Source of the DNA: Patescibacteria group bacterium
GTDB taxonomy: Bacteria > Patescibacteriota > Minisyncoccia > Phycocordibacterales > UBA9973
DNA length: 6,382 bases
Direction of reading: 5' to 3'
Assembly: GCA_019750345.1 (NCBI GenBank)
Contig: JAIEON010000112.1
Span: 1-6,382, forward strand
The translations under genes were made by a program, and so were the position numbers. Position 1 is the stretch's first letter; each line of letters begins with the position of its first letter. Positions 1 to 5,091 of this stretch are shown in pieces. Below the pieces are notes generated by a model, which worked only from the letters and a program-made list of their open reading frames with translations, did no database searches and was not told the origin of the DNA.

Positions 1-1
1 A

Positions 2-919
2 GAATACGAACGTCTTTTAAAGCAAGAAGAAGAAGTTAGGGCGCTCGCCGAGGGTGATGATTCAATGCAAGAGATGGCTGAAGAAGAGCTCGCTGCAATC
101 GAGGTTCAAAAGAAATCATTTGAAGACCAAGTGAAGGCTATTGAGGTGTCTGAAAAAGAAGAAGAAGAATTTCCTAATGAAATTATTTTGGAAGCTCGTG
201 CAGGGGCGGGGGGAGACGAGGCTGCATTGTTTGCCTATCAGCTCGTACAGATGTATCAGCGTTTCGCCGAGCTCAATGGTTGGCAGGTACGAGTCATTGA
301 TGAATCAATGAACGACCTCGGTGGATACAAAACAGCTTCTATCGAAATCAAGGGTAAGGATGTGTACAAAATGCTTCGTTTTGAAACAGGAGTACATCGT
401 GTACAACGTGTACCCGCAACTGAAAAGAATGGACGCATTCATACATCTACCGCTTCTATTGCGGTTCTTCCTATTAAAAAGAAAATTAATTTTGTGATCA
501 ATCCTGCAGACTTGGATATGGAATACTCTCGAAGTGGAGGAGCAGGAGGGCAAAACGTCAACAAAGTTGAAACAGCTGTACGTTTGATTCACCGCCCAAC
601 AGGAGTCGATGTTCGATCGACTTCAGAACGAACACAGCTCGGTAACCGTGAAAAAGCCTTTGCTATTTTGACTGCCAAGCTTCAGCAAATGGAAGAAGAA
701 GCAGCGGCAAAGGAATACTCAGGAGACCGTAAAGCGCAGATTGGTACGGCGGATCGTAGTGAAAAAATCCGCACCTATAACTTCCCTCAAGACCGTATCA
801 CTGATCACCGTATTCGCCAAAACTGGTCCAACATTGAAGGGGTGCTACTCGGTAAGATGGACAAAATTATTGAGGCTGTACAAAGTGGTGAAGTAGGAGA
901 AGGTGAAGACGAAGACTAA
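2..919 (+). CDS. prfA: Peptide chain release factor 1 (RF1), 5' end missing
   Basis: RF1 reads UAA and UAG in the ribosomal A site and triggers hydrolysis of peptidyl-tRNA. The frame is open to the left edge, so the gene begins upstream; 305 residues are visible and roughly 50 N-terminal residues are missing compared with the usual 350-360. The codon-recognition tripeptide PAT (nt 413-421, in VQRVPATE) and the following RIHTS mark RF1 rather than RF2, which has SPF. The catalytic GGQ lies at nt 545-553 in SGGAGGQNVNKVETAVR; the K after GGQNVN is more RF2-like than the E. coli RF1 sequence. The C-terminal RTYNFPQDRITDHRI block is typical of the family. The tail is acidic and the stop is TAA. 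No prmC (GGQ methyltransferase) gene follows, unlike many bacteria. The ATG at 65 lies inside the conserved helical domain 1 and is not the start. Confidence 0.97.
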   Translation, partial: EYERLLKQEEEVRALAEGDDSMQEMAEEELAAIEVQKKSFEDQVKAIEVSEKEEEEFPNEIILEARAGAGGDEAALFAYQLVQMYQRFAELNGWQVRVIDESMNDLGGYKTASIEIKGKDVYKMLRFETGVHRVQRVPATEKNGRIHTSTASIAVLPIKKKINFVINPADLDMEYSRSGGAGGQNVNKVETAVRLIHRPTGVDVRSTSERTQLGNREKAFAILTAKLQQMEEEAAAKEYSGDRKAQIGTADRSEKIRTYNFPQDRITDHRIRQNWSNIEGVLLGKMDKIIEAVQSGEVGEGEDED

Positions 920-943
920 GTAAAAAACTAAATTTTAAGATAG

Positions 944-971
944 TTGAAAATTCTTGAAAATTTGATATAGT
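944..971 (+). promoter_or_regulatory. Sigma70-type promoter for tRNA-Ile
   Basis: TTGAAA (944-949) and TATAGT (966-971) are separated by 16 bases, and TGA just before the -10 makes an extended -10. The predicted transcription start is near 978, about 47 bases before the tRNA. It sits just downstream of the prfA stop, so the tRNA need not depend on prfA transcription. The -35 region contains a tandem TTGAAAATT repeat (944-952 and 954-962). Assigned from consensus match only. Confidence 0.6.
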
Positions 972-975
972 AAAC

Positions 976-1029
976 GGACCTAAAGGCAAAGCGTGTTTTA
1001 CACGCCGAAGTCCAAAGGACGAAGGCGTG
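976..1029 (+). promoter_or_regulatory. Structured leader of the tRNA-Ile transcript
   Basis: Two mutually exclusive hairpins can be drawn. The first is GCGTGT (991-996), loop TTT, ACACGC (1000-1005). The second pairs CACGCC (1001-1006) with GGCGTG (1024-1029), with an inner GTCC/GGAC stem (1010-1013 and 1017-1020) and a GAA/GAA internal loop. The second uses the first five bases of the mature tRNA. Either may guide 5' processing by RNase P, or be incidental. Seen by eye; no folding energy was computed. Confidence 0.3.
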
Positions 1030-1099
1030 CATAGTTCAGTGGTAGAACGCTGTCCTGATAAGACAGAGGTCCATGGTCCGATTCCATGTGCACGCACCA
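1025..1099 (+). tRNA. tRNA-Ile (anticodon GAT)
   Basis: All arms fold. The acceptor is GCGTGCA (1025-1031) with TGCACGC (1089-1095), seven perfect pairs. The D stem is GTTC/GAAC with loop AGTGGTA. The anticodon stem is CTGTC (1050-1054) with GACAG (1062-1066), and the loop CTGATAA carries anticodon GAT at 1057-1059. The variable loop is AGGTC. The T stem is CATGG (1072-1076) with CCATG (1084-1088). Discriminator A73 suits isoleucine, and CCA is encoded (1097-1099). GAT reads the isoleucine codons ATC and ATT. The T loop is TCCGATT, which puts C at position 55 (nt 1078) instead of the near-invariant U that becomes pseudouridine. The T stem cannot be shifted to avoid this. The gene has its own promoter and ends flush with a terminator. 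Confidence 0.96.
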
Positions 1100-1142
1100 A
1101 TACAAAAATACCACCAGTTTAAACTGGTGGTATTTTTGTATT
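1099..1142. terminator. 44-bp perfect palindrome, bidirectional terminator after tRNA-Ile
   Basis: The 22-base arms 1099-1120 and 1121-1142 are exact reverse complements with no spacer. As RNA, the GC-rich core ACCACCAG/CTGGTGGT would form a hairpin around TTTAAA, followed by TATTTTTGTATTT. The mirrored A-rich left arm gives the same U-rich run on the minus strand. The first base is the final A of the tRNA CCA, so there is almost no 3' trailer. Confidence 0.85.
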
Positions 1143-1143
1143 T

Positions 1144-1200
1144 GCCTGCCGGCATTTGAAAATCGAATTCTGTGACCACAGGGAGCGAAGAGGCGATTCC
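1144..1200. other. GC-rich intergenic spacer with a TGCCGGCA palindrome
   Basis: No gene is seen between the tRNA terminator and the AT-rich gene. This part is visibly richer in G+C than its flanks. It holds the palindrome TGCCGGCA (1147-1154), the near-palindrome CTGTGACCACAG (1170-1181) and an inverted AATCG/CGATT pair (1161-1165 and 1194-1198). GCCTGCCGGCA resembles half of a TGCCTGCCGGCAGGCA-type element that I recall as common between genes in Patescibacteria; that is from memory and unchecked. It could be a worn copy of a dispersed repeat. Confidence 0.3.
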
Positions 1201-1247
1201 ATATAAAAATAAAAATAGGGGTTTCAGACATCCATCTGAAACCCCTA
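1201..1247 (-). terminator. Rho-independent terminator on the minus strand
   Basis: A 13-bp perfect stem, TAGGGGTTTCAGA (1216-1228) with TCTGAAACCCCTA (1235-1247), encloses the 6-base loop CATCCA. The A-rich run at 1201-1215 becomes a U tract only when read on the minus strand; on the plus strand the hairpin is followed by ACGTACAAAA, with no T run. No minus-strand protein gene lies upstream of it before rpmA at 5082, so it must end either the proposed small RNA or antisense readthrough. Confidence 0.75.
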
Positions 1248-1284
1248 CGTACAAAAAATCAATTAATTATTTTATTTAAACCTA
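1205..1284 (-). ncRNA. Candidate small RNA of about 80 nt
   Basis: A minus-strand promoter (1291-1318) should start transcription near 1284, and a strong terminator ends it near 1205. The transcript would have an AU-rich 5' half of about 37 nt (1248-1284) followed by the GC-rich terminator stem-loop. The longest ATG frame inside it is three codons (ATG GAT GTC TGA) with no Shine-Dalgarno, so it looks non-coding. Both ends are inferred from signals; no family is recognised. Alternatively the unit only blocks antisense transcription into tRNA-Ile and prfA. Confidence 0.35.
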
Positions 1285-1290
1285 ATTAGT

Positions 1291-1318
1291 ATAATATCAC
1301 AATTACAAAATCCGTCAA
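1291..1318 (-). promoter_or_regulatory. Minus-strand sigma70-type promoter for the candidate small RNA
   Basis: Read on the minus strand, TTGACG (1318-1313), a 16-base spacer and TATTAT (1296-1291) preceded by TGA form an extended -10 promoter with five of six bases matching at each box. The -10 overlaps TATAAT (1290-1295) on the plus strand, so the region may be bidirectional. Inferred from consensus. Confidence 0.45.
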
Positions 1319-1319
1319 G
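1303..1319 (+). repeat. Left copy of a direct repeat flanking the AT-rich gene
   Basis: TTACAAAATCCGTCAAG matches TTACAATCCGTCAAG at 2146-2160 except for a 2-base insertion; 11 bases (AATCCGTCAAG, 1309-1319) are contiguous and identical. Both copies lie just upstream of a gene. It may be a shared promoter element, or a duplication made when the intervening segment was inserted. Confidence 0.45.
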
Positions 1320-1383
1320 CTATAGATATATAATGCCCGACTATTCTTTTTTAGTTTTTTGCTGTATAGTCCCCAAAAAAGAA

Positions 1384-1398
1384 AGGAGGTACATATTG
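1384..1398 (+). promoter_or_regulatory. Shine-Dalgarno that sets a TTG start
   Basis: AGGAGGT (1384-1390) is a near-perfect anti-16S match. It lies 6 bases before the TTG at 1396-1398, counted from the end of GGAGG. The upstream ATG at 1333 in the same frame has no such site. This decides the start of the following gene. Confidence 0.75.
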
Positions 1399-2097
1399 AA
1401 AGCTAGTACAGTTTCTTACAAAAAACAGTGGGATGAGCAAGCTTTAATTGCATCCTATAGAAACACTTTACAATCAATTTTAAAACAGTTACTTGATGAA
1501 GAAATCGTAGAAGAAGGAGATGTTATGGAACATGTGCGTAGTCATAAGTTTCAGGCATATATATTTCACTACGATATCATATTGAAAAATATTGATCATC
1601 CGGTAACATTTCTCTTTCATGTAAAGTTTAAAAATGAAACAAAGAAGATTGTAGTAGAAAGTAATTCCAGGCGCTGTATATTTACAGTCCCACCTTCATT
1701 TAAAGAACACGATTTGTATAAATCAGTGTACGAACAAATTAAAGGATGGAAACGTGGTGTCGATAGTGAAAAATTATTTCTTGATTATTTCTTTTGTTTA
1801 TTAAAAACAAAGTTTCCTGCTCGGATACTTTCTGCGTATAAATCAAGTGATCGAGAAGATAAAATAAAAGGAATTGATTTTATTGTACGATTTATCGCAC
1901 GACCATTCTATGAACCTATAGAAGTGAGATTTAATCTTAAATCATCAAGACATTTTTTGCGTAAGCATAAAAATGATCATCCGACTGTAAGTACGTTTGT
2001 ATTTACTCCATTTGATCTTGAAGATGAGCTATCATTAAAAAATCGTTTTTTTCGTTTTATGTTAACTGCCCGTAATGACAGAGTTGTTCACTTTTAG
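1396..2097 (+). CDS. AT-rich protein of unknown function, possible PD-(D/E)XK-like C-terminal domain
   Basis: I do not recognise a named family. The start is placed at TTG 1396 because of the Shine-Dalgarno, giving 233 residues; an ATG at 1333 would add 21 residues, including a cysteine-rich hydrophobic run with no ribosome site. The protein is soluble and rich in lysine and aromatic residues. Near residues 125-183 (TTG numbering) it shows a helix with an acidic residue (SEKLFLDYF, E125), then KGIDFIVRF (D161), then EVRFNLKSS (E176, K182). That order resembles the E-D-(E/Q)xK layout of restriction-endonuclease-like folds, and small CPR proteins with GIDF...QVKSS motifs. Here N-L-K replaces the usual (E/Q)xK, so activity is doubtful. 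Two sampled 60-base stretches (1561-1620, 1741-1800) have 16 and 17 G+C, against 29 in prfA (601-660) and 31 in rsmI (2401-2460), which suggests transfer or weak selection. It ends in TAG and has its own terminator. Confidence 0.75.
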   Translation: MKASTVSYKKQWDEQALIASYRNTLQSILKQLLDEEIVEEGDVMEHVRSHKFQAYIFHYDIILKNIDHPVTFLFHVKFKNETKKIVVESNSRRCIFTVPPSFKEHDLYKSVYEQIKGWKRGVDSEKLFLDYFFCLLKTKFPARILSAYKSSDREDKIKGIDFIVRFIARPFYEPIEVRFNLKSSRHFLRKHKNDHPTVSTFVFTPFDLEDELSLKNRFFRFMLTARNDRVVHF

Positions 2098-2099
2098 CT

Positions 2100-2132
2100 A
2101 TCTCTCCAGCTGCTGTTGGAGAGATTTTTTTT
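2100..2132 (+). terminator. Rho-independent terminator of the AT-rich gene
   Basis: ATCTCTCCA (2100-2108) pairs with TGGAGAGAT (2117-2125), extended by a G-U and a C-G pair around the loop TGCT (2111-2114). A run of eight T (2125-2132) follows. It begins two bases after the TAG stop and separates this gene from the rsmI operon. Confidence 0.9.
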
Positions 2133-2144
2133 ATTTGCCATTTA

Positions 2145-2173
2145 TTTACAATCCGTCAAGAGTAGGGTAGGAT
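2145..2173 (+). promoter_or_regulatory. rsmI: Promoter of the rsmI operon
   Basis: TTTACA (2145-2150) and TAGGAT (2168-2173) are 17 bases apart. The predicted start is near 2180, only about three bases before the ATG at 2183, so a leaderless or nearly leaderless mRNA is expected. The upstream terminator supports a separate promoter here. TAGGAT is one base off the -10 consensus in the first three positions and one in the last three, so the call is moderate. Confidence 0.5.
2146..2160 (+). repeat. Right copy of a direct repeat flanking the AT-rich gene
   Basis: TTACAATCCGTCAAG matches the left copy at 1303-1319 apart from a 2-base gap. It overlaps the -35 box and spacer of the proposed rsmI promoter. 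An 11-base exact match alone could arise by chance in a 6.4-kb window; the extended match and its placement make it more notable. Confidence 0.45.
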
Positions 2174-2182
2174 AGAGATACT

Positions 2183-2899
2183 ATGATACTAAATATTGTC
2201 GCAACGCCTATCGGTAACCTCAAGGACATCACGCTCCGCGCAAAAGAGGTTCTTGAGCAAGCTACACTGATTCTTGCTGAAGATACGCGCAGTATTAAGA
2301 AACTCCTCAACCTTCTTGATATTCCTCTTGGTGACAAACTCTATATATCTTCACATGCACAAAGTACTCCGGGGGCACTTCATAAGGCCCTAGAAGCCTG
2401 TGTGGGGCACGAGAACATTGCCTTGGTAACAGATGCCGGAACACCTGCAATATCTGATCCTGGGTCATTATTTATTCATGAATTTCGCAAAGCCTATCCA
2501 GAGAGTACAGTGGTTCCGATCCCTGGAGTTTCTGCTGTAGTAGCCGCAGTTTCTGTTTCAGGATTTCCCGGTAACCATTTTGAATTTATAGGATTTATTC
2601 CACATAAAAAAGGACGCCAAACACTCTTTGCTCGCATAGCTCTAACAGAACATATGGTAGTGATGTACGAGTCTCCTCACCGGGTAATAAAAACCCTTGA
2701 ATCGCTTTCAGAAATACTTTTGGATCGACCTATAATGATTGGTCGTGAGATGACCAAGAGCTTTGAAGAATATCCTGTATCTACGGCAAAAGAGCTCTTG
2801 GAATATTACACTACACATCCGGACAAGGTTCGCGGGGAGTTTGTGATTGTCGTTGCTCCGAGCTACCACGGTACAGATACTTCTGATACAATAGAGTAA
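2183..2899 (+). CDS. rsmI: 16S rRNA (cytidine(1402)-2'-O)-methyltransferase
   Basis: RsmI uses S-adenosylmethionine to methylate the ribose of C1402 in 16S rRNA, in the decoding centre of the small subunit, tuning start-codon choice and fidelity. The 238 residues carry the full set of family motifs (tetrapyrrole-methylase fold): VATPIGNL (6-13), AEDTR (32-36), TDAGTPAISDPG (83-94), IPGVSA (113-118), GFIPHKKGR (137-145), YESPHR (162-167), GREMTK (187-192) and GEFVIVV (218-224). It stops about 14 residues after the core, lacking the C-terminal extension of the E. coli protein (about 286 residues). It is the first gene of an operon with a small membrane protein, an S41 protease and rplI. Its TAA overlaps the next ATG by one base, implying coupled translation. 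Confidence 0.96.
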   Translation: MILNIVATPIGNLKDITLRAKEVLEQATLILAEDTRSIKKLLNLLDIPLGDKLYISSHAQSTPGALHKALEACVGHENIALVTDAGTPAISDPGSLFIHEFRKAYPESTVVPIPGVSAVVAAVSVSGFPGNHFEFIGFIPHKKGRQTLFARIALTEHMVVMYESPHRVIKTLESLSEILLDRPIMIGREMTKSFEEYPVSTAKELLEYYTTHPDKVRGEFVIVVAPSYHGTDTSDTIE

Positions 2900-3087
2900 T
2901 GTTACGTAAACTTCGAACACTTTTTTGGTTGGGTATTCTCATGCTTATACTTCCTTTTATTGGTATTCCAAACACAATCAAAATGATCATTGCACTTAGT
3001 ATTGGACTTGGTCTTATTATTCTTGCGGTGGGCATGCGTAAAGAATATCGAACACTACGAATGAAACTAAAAGAATATGGACAATAA
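2899..3087 (+). CDS. Small two-helix membrane protein of unknown function
   Basis: The 62 residues consist of a basic start (MLRKLR), a hydrophobic helix at about 8-23, a short polar turn around IPNT, a second hydrophobic helix at about 28-46, and a basic tail (MRKEYRTLRMKLKEYGQ). By the positive-inside rule both ends should face the cytoplasm as a hairpin. No family is recognised. It starts within the rsmI stop (TAATG) and overlaps the start of the S41 protease by 11 bases, so all three are probably translated together. Its placement directly before a membrane-anchored protease might hint at a partner or anchor role, but nothing in the sequence proves this. Confidence 0.75.
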   Translation: MLRKLRTLFWLGILMLILPFIGIPNTIKMIIALSIGLGLIILAVGMRKEYRTLRMKLKEYGQ

Positions 3088-4297
3088 TACTTCAGAACAG
3101 CAGCCACATATCGGTCATGGTGTACGTATTTTCAGTACTATCATTTTTGGTATTGTAGTTTTTCTTGCAGGTATTTATGTGGGGTTTGAAAACCGTCCGT
3201 CAGTCCAAAAAGTAACAGGACTCTTTAATAAAGAATCAGTAGTTACTGCTGATACAGATTTCTCTCCGTTTTGGAAAGCTTGGCAAGCCGCAAATGAAAA
3301 ATTTCCGGGTGCCGATAGCGTAAGCAATGCAGACCGTATGTATGGTGCTATTAAAGGTATGCTCGCCTCATTTAATGATCCGTATACGACGTTCTTCACT
3401 CCTCAAGAGAATAAAGAGTTTGAAAGTGAAATCAATGGAGCGTTTAGTGGGGTAGGAATTGAGCTCGGTGCAAAGGACGGTATTATCACCGTGATTGCTC
3501 CTATTAAGGACACTCCAGCCTATAAAGCAGGTATTCTTTCTGGAGATAAAATAGTAAAAATAGATGATCGTATCACAGCAGACTTAAGTATTGATGATGC
3601 AATAGATTTGATTCGAGGAGAAGATGGGACTCCTATCACTTTGACTATTGTCCGTGAAGGAGAGCTTTCACCGAAGGTCTACATCATGAATCGTGGCACT
3701 ATTACTATTCCGACTGTTGACACAGAGACGAAAGACGGAGTATTTATTATCAGTCTCTACAATTTCTCTGGGCAATCTGTCGGACAATTTAAGACAGCGT
3801 TCAATGAATATCTCGCAAGCGGTAACAAGAACTTGATTCTAGACTTGCGTGGTAATCCAGGAGGATATCTTGATGCGGCAGTAGTTATGGGAAGTATGTT
3901 TATTCCAGAGGGAGATATAATCGTAAAAGAAATCGGTAAAACAGATACTGATATTACAGTGCACAAGAGTACTGGGCCTGTGTTGTTTCCTAAAGAAAAC
4001 AAGTTGGTCATCCTGGTCGACAAAGGATCAGCTTCAGCCTCAGAGATTCTTGCGGGTGCATTAAGCGAACACGGCATTGGTCAGCTCGTGGGAACACAGA
4101 CATACGGAAAAGGTTCTGTGCAAGAAGTCATTCCTATTACAAGTGAAACTTCAATGAAAGTTACTGTGGCAAAATGGTATACCCCACAAGGTATCTCTAT
4201 TTCAGATCATGGTTTGACTCCTAGTGTTGTTATTCCGTATGATTCAGAAAGTAAGGTAGATACACAGCTACAAGGTGCTCTTAATCTGTTTAAATAA
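3077..4297 (+). CDS. Membrane-anchored S41 carboxyl-terminal processing protease (CtpA family)
   Basis: A serine protease with a Ser-Lys dyad that trims or degrades envelope proteins from the C terminus. In its 406 residues there is a cytoplasmic start, one membrane helix at about 17-36, a linker, a PDZ domain at about 118-200 (GVGIELGAKDG; AGILSGDKIVKIDD), and the S41 catalytic domain at about 205-390. NLILDLRGNPGGYLD (252-266) is the family signature. GSASASEILAGAL (317-329) holds the likely nucleophile S320, and TYGKGSVQ (342-349) holds K345 and Q349; the 25- and 4-residue spacings equal those of B. subtilis CtpB. The catalytic domain should lie outside the membrane. The gene overlaps the preceding small membrane gene by 11 bases and ends one base before the rplI ATG. 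No Shine-Dalgarno is visible, consistent with coupled translation. Confidence 0.96.
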   Translation: MDNNTSEQQPHIGHGVRIFSTIIFGIVVFLAGIYVGFENRPSVQKVTGLFNKESVVTADTDFSPFWKAWQAANEKFPGADSVSNADRMYGAIKGMLASFNDPYTTFFTPQENKEFESEINGAFSGVGIELGAKDGIITVIAPIKDTPAYKAGILSGDKIVKIDDRITADLSIDDAIDLIRGEDGTPITLTIVREGELSPKVYIMNRGTITIPTVDTETKDGVFIISLYNFSGQSVGQFKTAFNEYLASGNKNLILDLRGNPGGYLDAAVVMGSMFIPEGDIIVKEIGKTDTDITVHKSTGPVLFPKENKLVILVDKGSASASEILAGALSEHGIGQLVGTQTYGKGSVQEVIPITSETSMKVTVAKWYTPQGISISDHGLTPSVVIPYDSESKVDTQLQGALNLFK

Positions 4298-4298
4298 T

Positions 4299-4745
4299 AT
4301 GAAAGTAATTCTCTTAAAATCAGTTCCAAAAGTTGGTAAAAAAGACGACATCGTTGAGGTTAGTCAGGGTTATGCAGCAAATGCACTCTTCCCAAAAAAA
4401 CTGGCTATTATCGCCACTGACGCTGCAATAGCGGGTGTGAAAACTCGTGCTCAACACAAGGTTGCGGAAAAAGAAATCCAGCACAATCTCCTTGATCGTG
4501 CGATTGGTATGCTCGAAGGTAAATCACTTGTGTACAAAGCAAAGGCGAATGAAAAGGGGAGTCTCTTTTCAAGAGTAGATGCCAGTGATATTAGTACCGA
4601 GCTTCTTAAACAATTTCGTATTTCTATTGATGCGAGTCTCATGAAAATAGAAGATGCACCAATCAAGCAAATAGGTATCTATATTGTGACTATTACAGAA
4701 GGAACATATACTTCTCAATTTTCAGTAGAAGTAAAAGGGGAGTAA
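4299..4745 (+). CDS. rplI: 50S ribosomal protein L9
   Basis: L9 binds 23S rRNA with its N-terminal domain and reaches out from the base of the L1 stalk, helping frame maintenance. The 148 residues match the usual length. The N domain MKVILLKSVPKVGKKDDIVE followed by VSQGYAANALFPKKLA is diagnostic. A charged connecting helix (about 41-75) leads to the C domain. The start is ATG 4299; an in-frame ATG at 4275 would add eight residues inside the S41 gene and would spoil the canonical L9 start. One base separates the gene from the protease stop. It lies away from the rpsF-ssb-rpsR cluster where rplI is often found. A bidirectional terminator follows. Confidence 0.96.
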   Translation: MKVILLKSVPKVGKKDDIVEVSQGYAANALFPKKLAIIATDAAIAGVKTRAQHKVAEKEIQHNLLDRAIGMLEGKSLVYKAKANEKGSLFSRVDASDISTELLKQFRISIDASLMKIEDAPIKQIGIYIVTITEGTYTSQFSVEVKGE

Positions 4746-4751
4746 TCCTAA

Positions 4752-4791
4752 AAACAAAAAACTCTCAGATTTCTCTGAGAGTTTTTTGTTT
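4752..4791. terminator. Bidirectional terminator between rplI and rpmA
   Basis: Perfect 18-bp arms at 4752-4769 and 4774-4791 enclose the loop TTTC. The core CTCTCAGA/TCTGAGAG is followed by GTTTTTTGTTT on the plus strand, and the mirrored A run gives the same U tract on the minus strand. It serves two convergent genes, ending 6 bases after the rplI stop and 7 bases before the rpmA stop. Confidence 0.92.
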
Positions 4792-4797
4792 GAGGTA

Positions 4798-5082
4798 TTA
4801 TCCTCGAGATTCTTGAATGTTTGCCATCTTGCGAACAGTAGTTGTACCGTCGAAGTTTGTTTTGCGCTTTGAAGTGAATTTAACAAATCCTGGCTTCAGT
4901 GCGTAGAGTGTGTGGTCCTTACCGATACCAACATCCTTACCACCCATGATCTTTGTACCACGCTGACGAACGATGATAGATCCAGCTTTCGCTACTTGAC
5001 CATCGTATAGTTTGGTACCCAGATACTGCGGGTTAGAATCATTTAGGTTTTTTGCTGCCCCTTGGGCTTTCTTATGTGCCAT
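4798..5082 (-). CDS. rpmA: 50S ribosomal protein L27
   Basis: L27 lies near the peptidyl-transferase centre, and its N-terminal tail touches the tRNA ends. The 94 residues begin [12 protein letters not shown], then [15 protein letters not shown], with [20 protein letters not shown] and HTLYAL as further family hallmarks. The start is the ATG at 5082-5080. An in-frame GTG at 5106 would add eight residues but lies upstream of the -10 box, so it would not be transcribed. AQGA replaces the glycine-rich GGGS of most bacteria after MAHKK. The gene stands alone, without its usual partner rplU (L21), with its own promoter and a shared terminator, and converges on rplI. Confidence 0.96.
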   Translation of the reverse strand: MAHKKAQGAAKNLNDSNPQYLGTKLYDGQVAKAGSIIVRQRGTKIMGGKDVGIGKDHTLYALKPGFVKFTSKRKTNFDGTTTVRKMANIQESRG

Positions 5083-5091
5083 AGTGGGTAC

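Larger units (their letters stand above)
1290..1370 (+). promoter_or_regulatory. Promoter region of the AT-rich gene; -10 box uncertain
   Basis: Three -10 candidates lie upstream of the TTG start at 1396: TATAAT at 1290-1295, TATAAT at 1329-1334 and TATAGT at 1365-1370. None has a good -35 at 16-18 bases. The last would give a leader of about 19 nt that still contains the Shine-Dalgarno. Which one is used cannot be settled by reading. Confidence 0.3.

Noticed and set aside
65..919. ATG at 65 as the start of prfA
   Set aside because: The frame stays open with RF1-like helical sequence back to position 2, so the gene is cut by the edge, not started there.
1170..1181. CTGTGACCACAG as a CRP-type operator
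   Set aside because: The spacing is far shorter than the TGTGA-N6-TCACA site, and no target promoter is at the right distance.
998..1254. Minus-strand open frames of 72-77 codons across the tRNA and spacer
   Set aside because: They run through the tRNA and two terminator hairpins, lack ribosome sites and show no recognisable domain.
4275..4298. ATG at 4275 as the rplI start
   Set aside because: It adds eight residues inside the S41 gene ahead of the canonical MKVILL start of L9.
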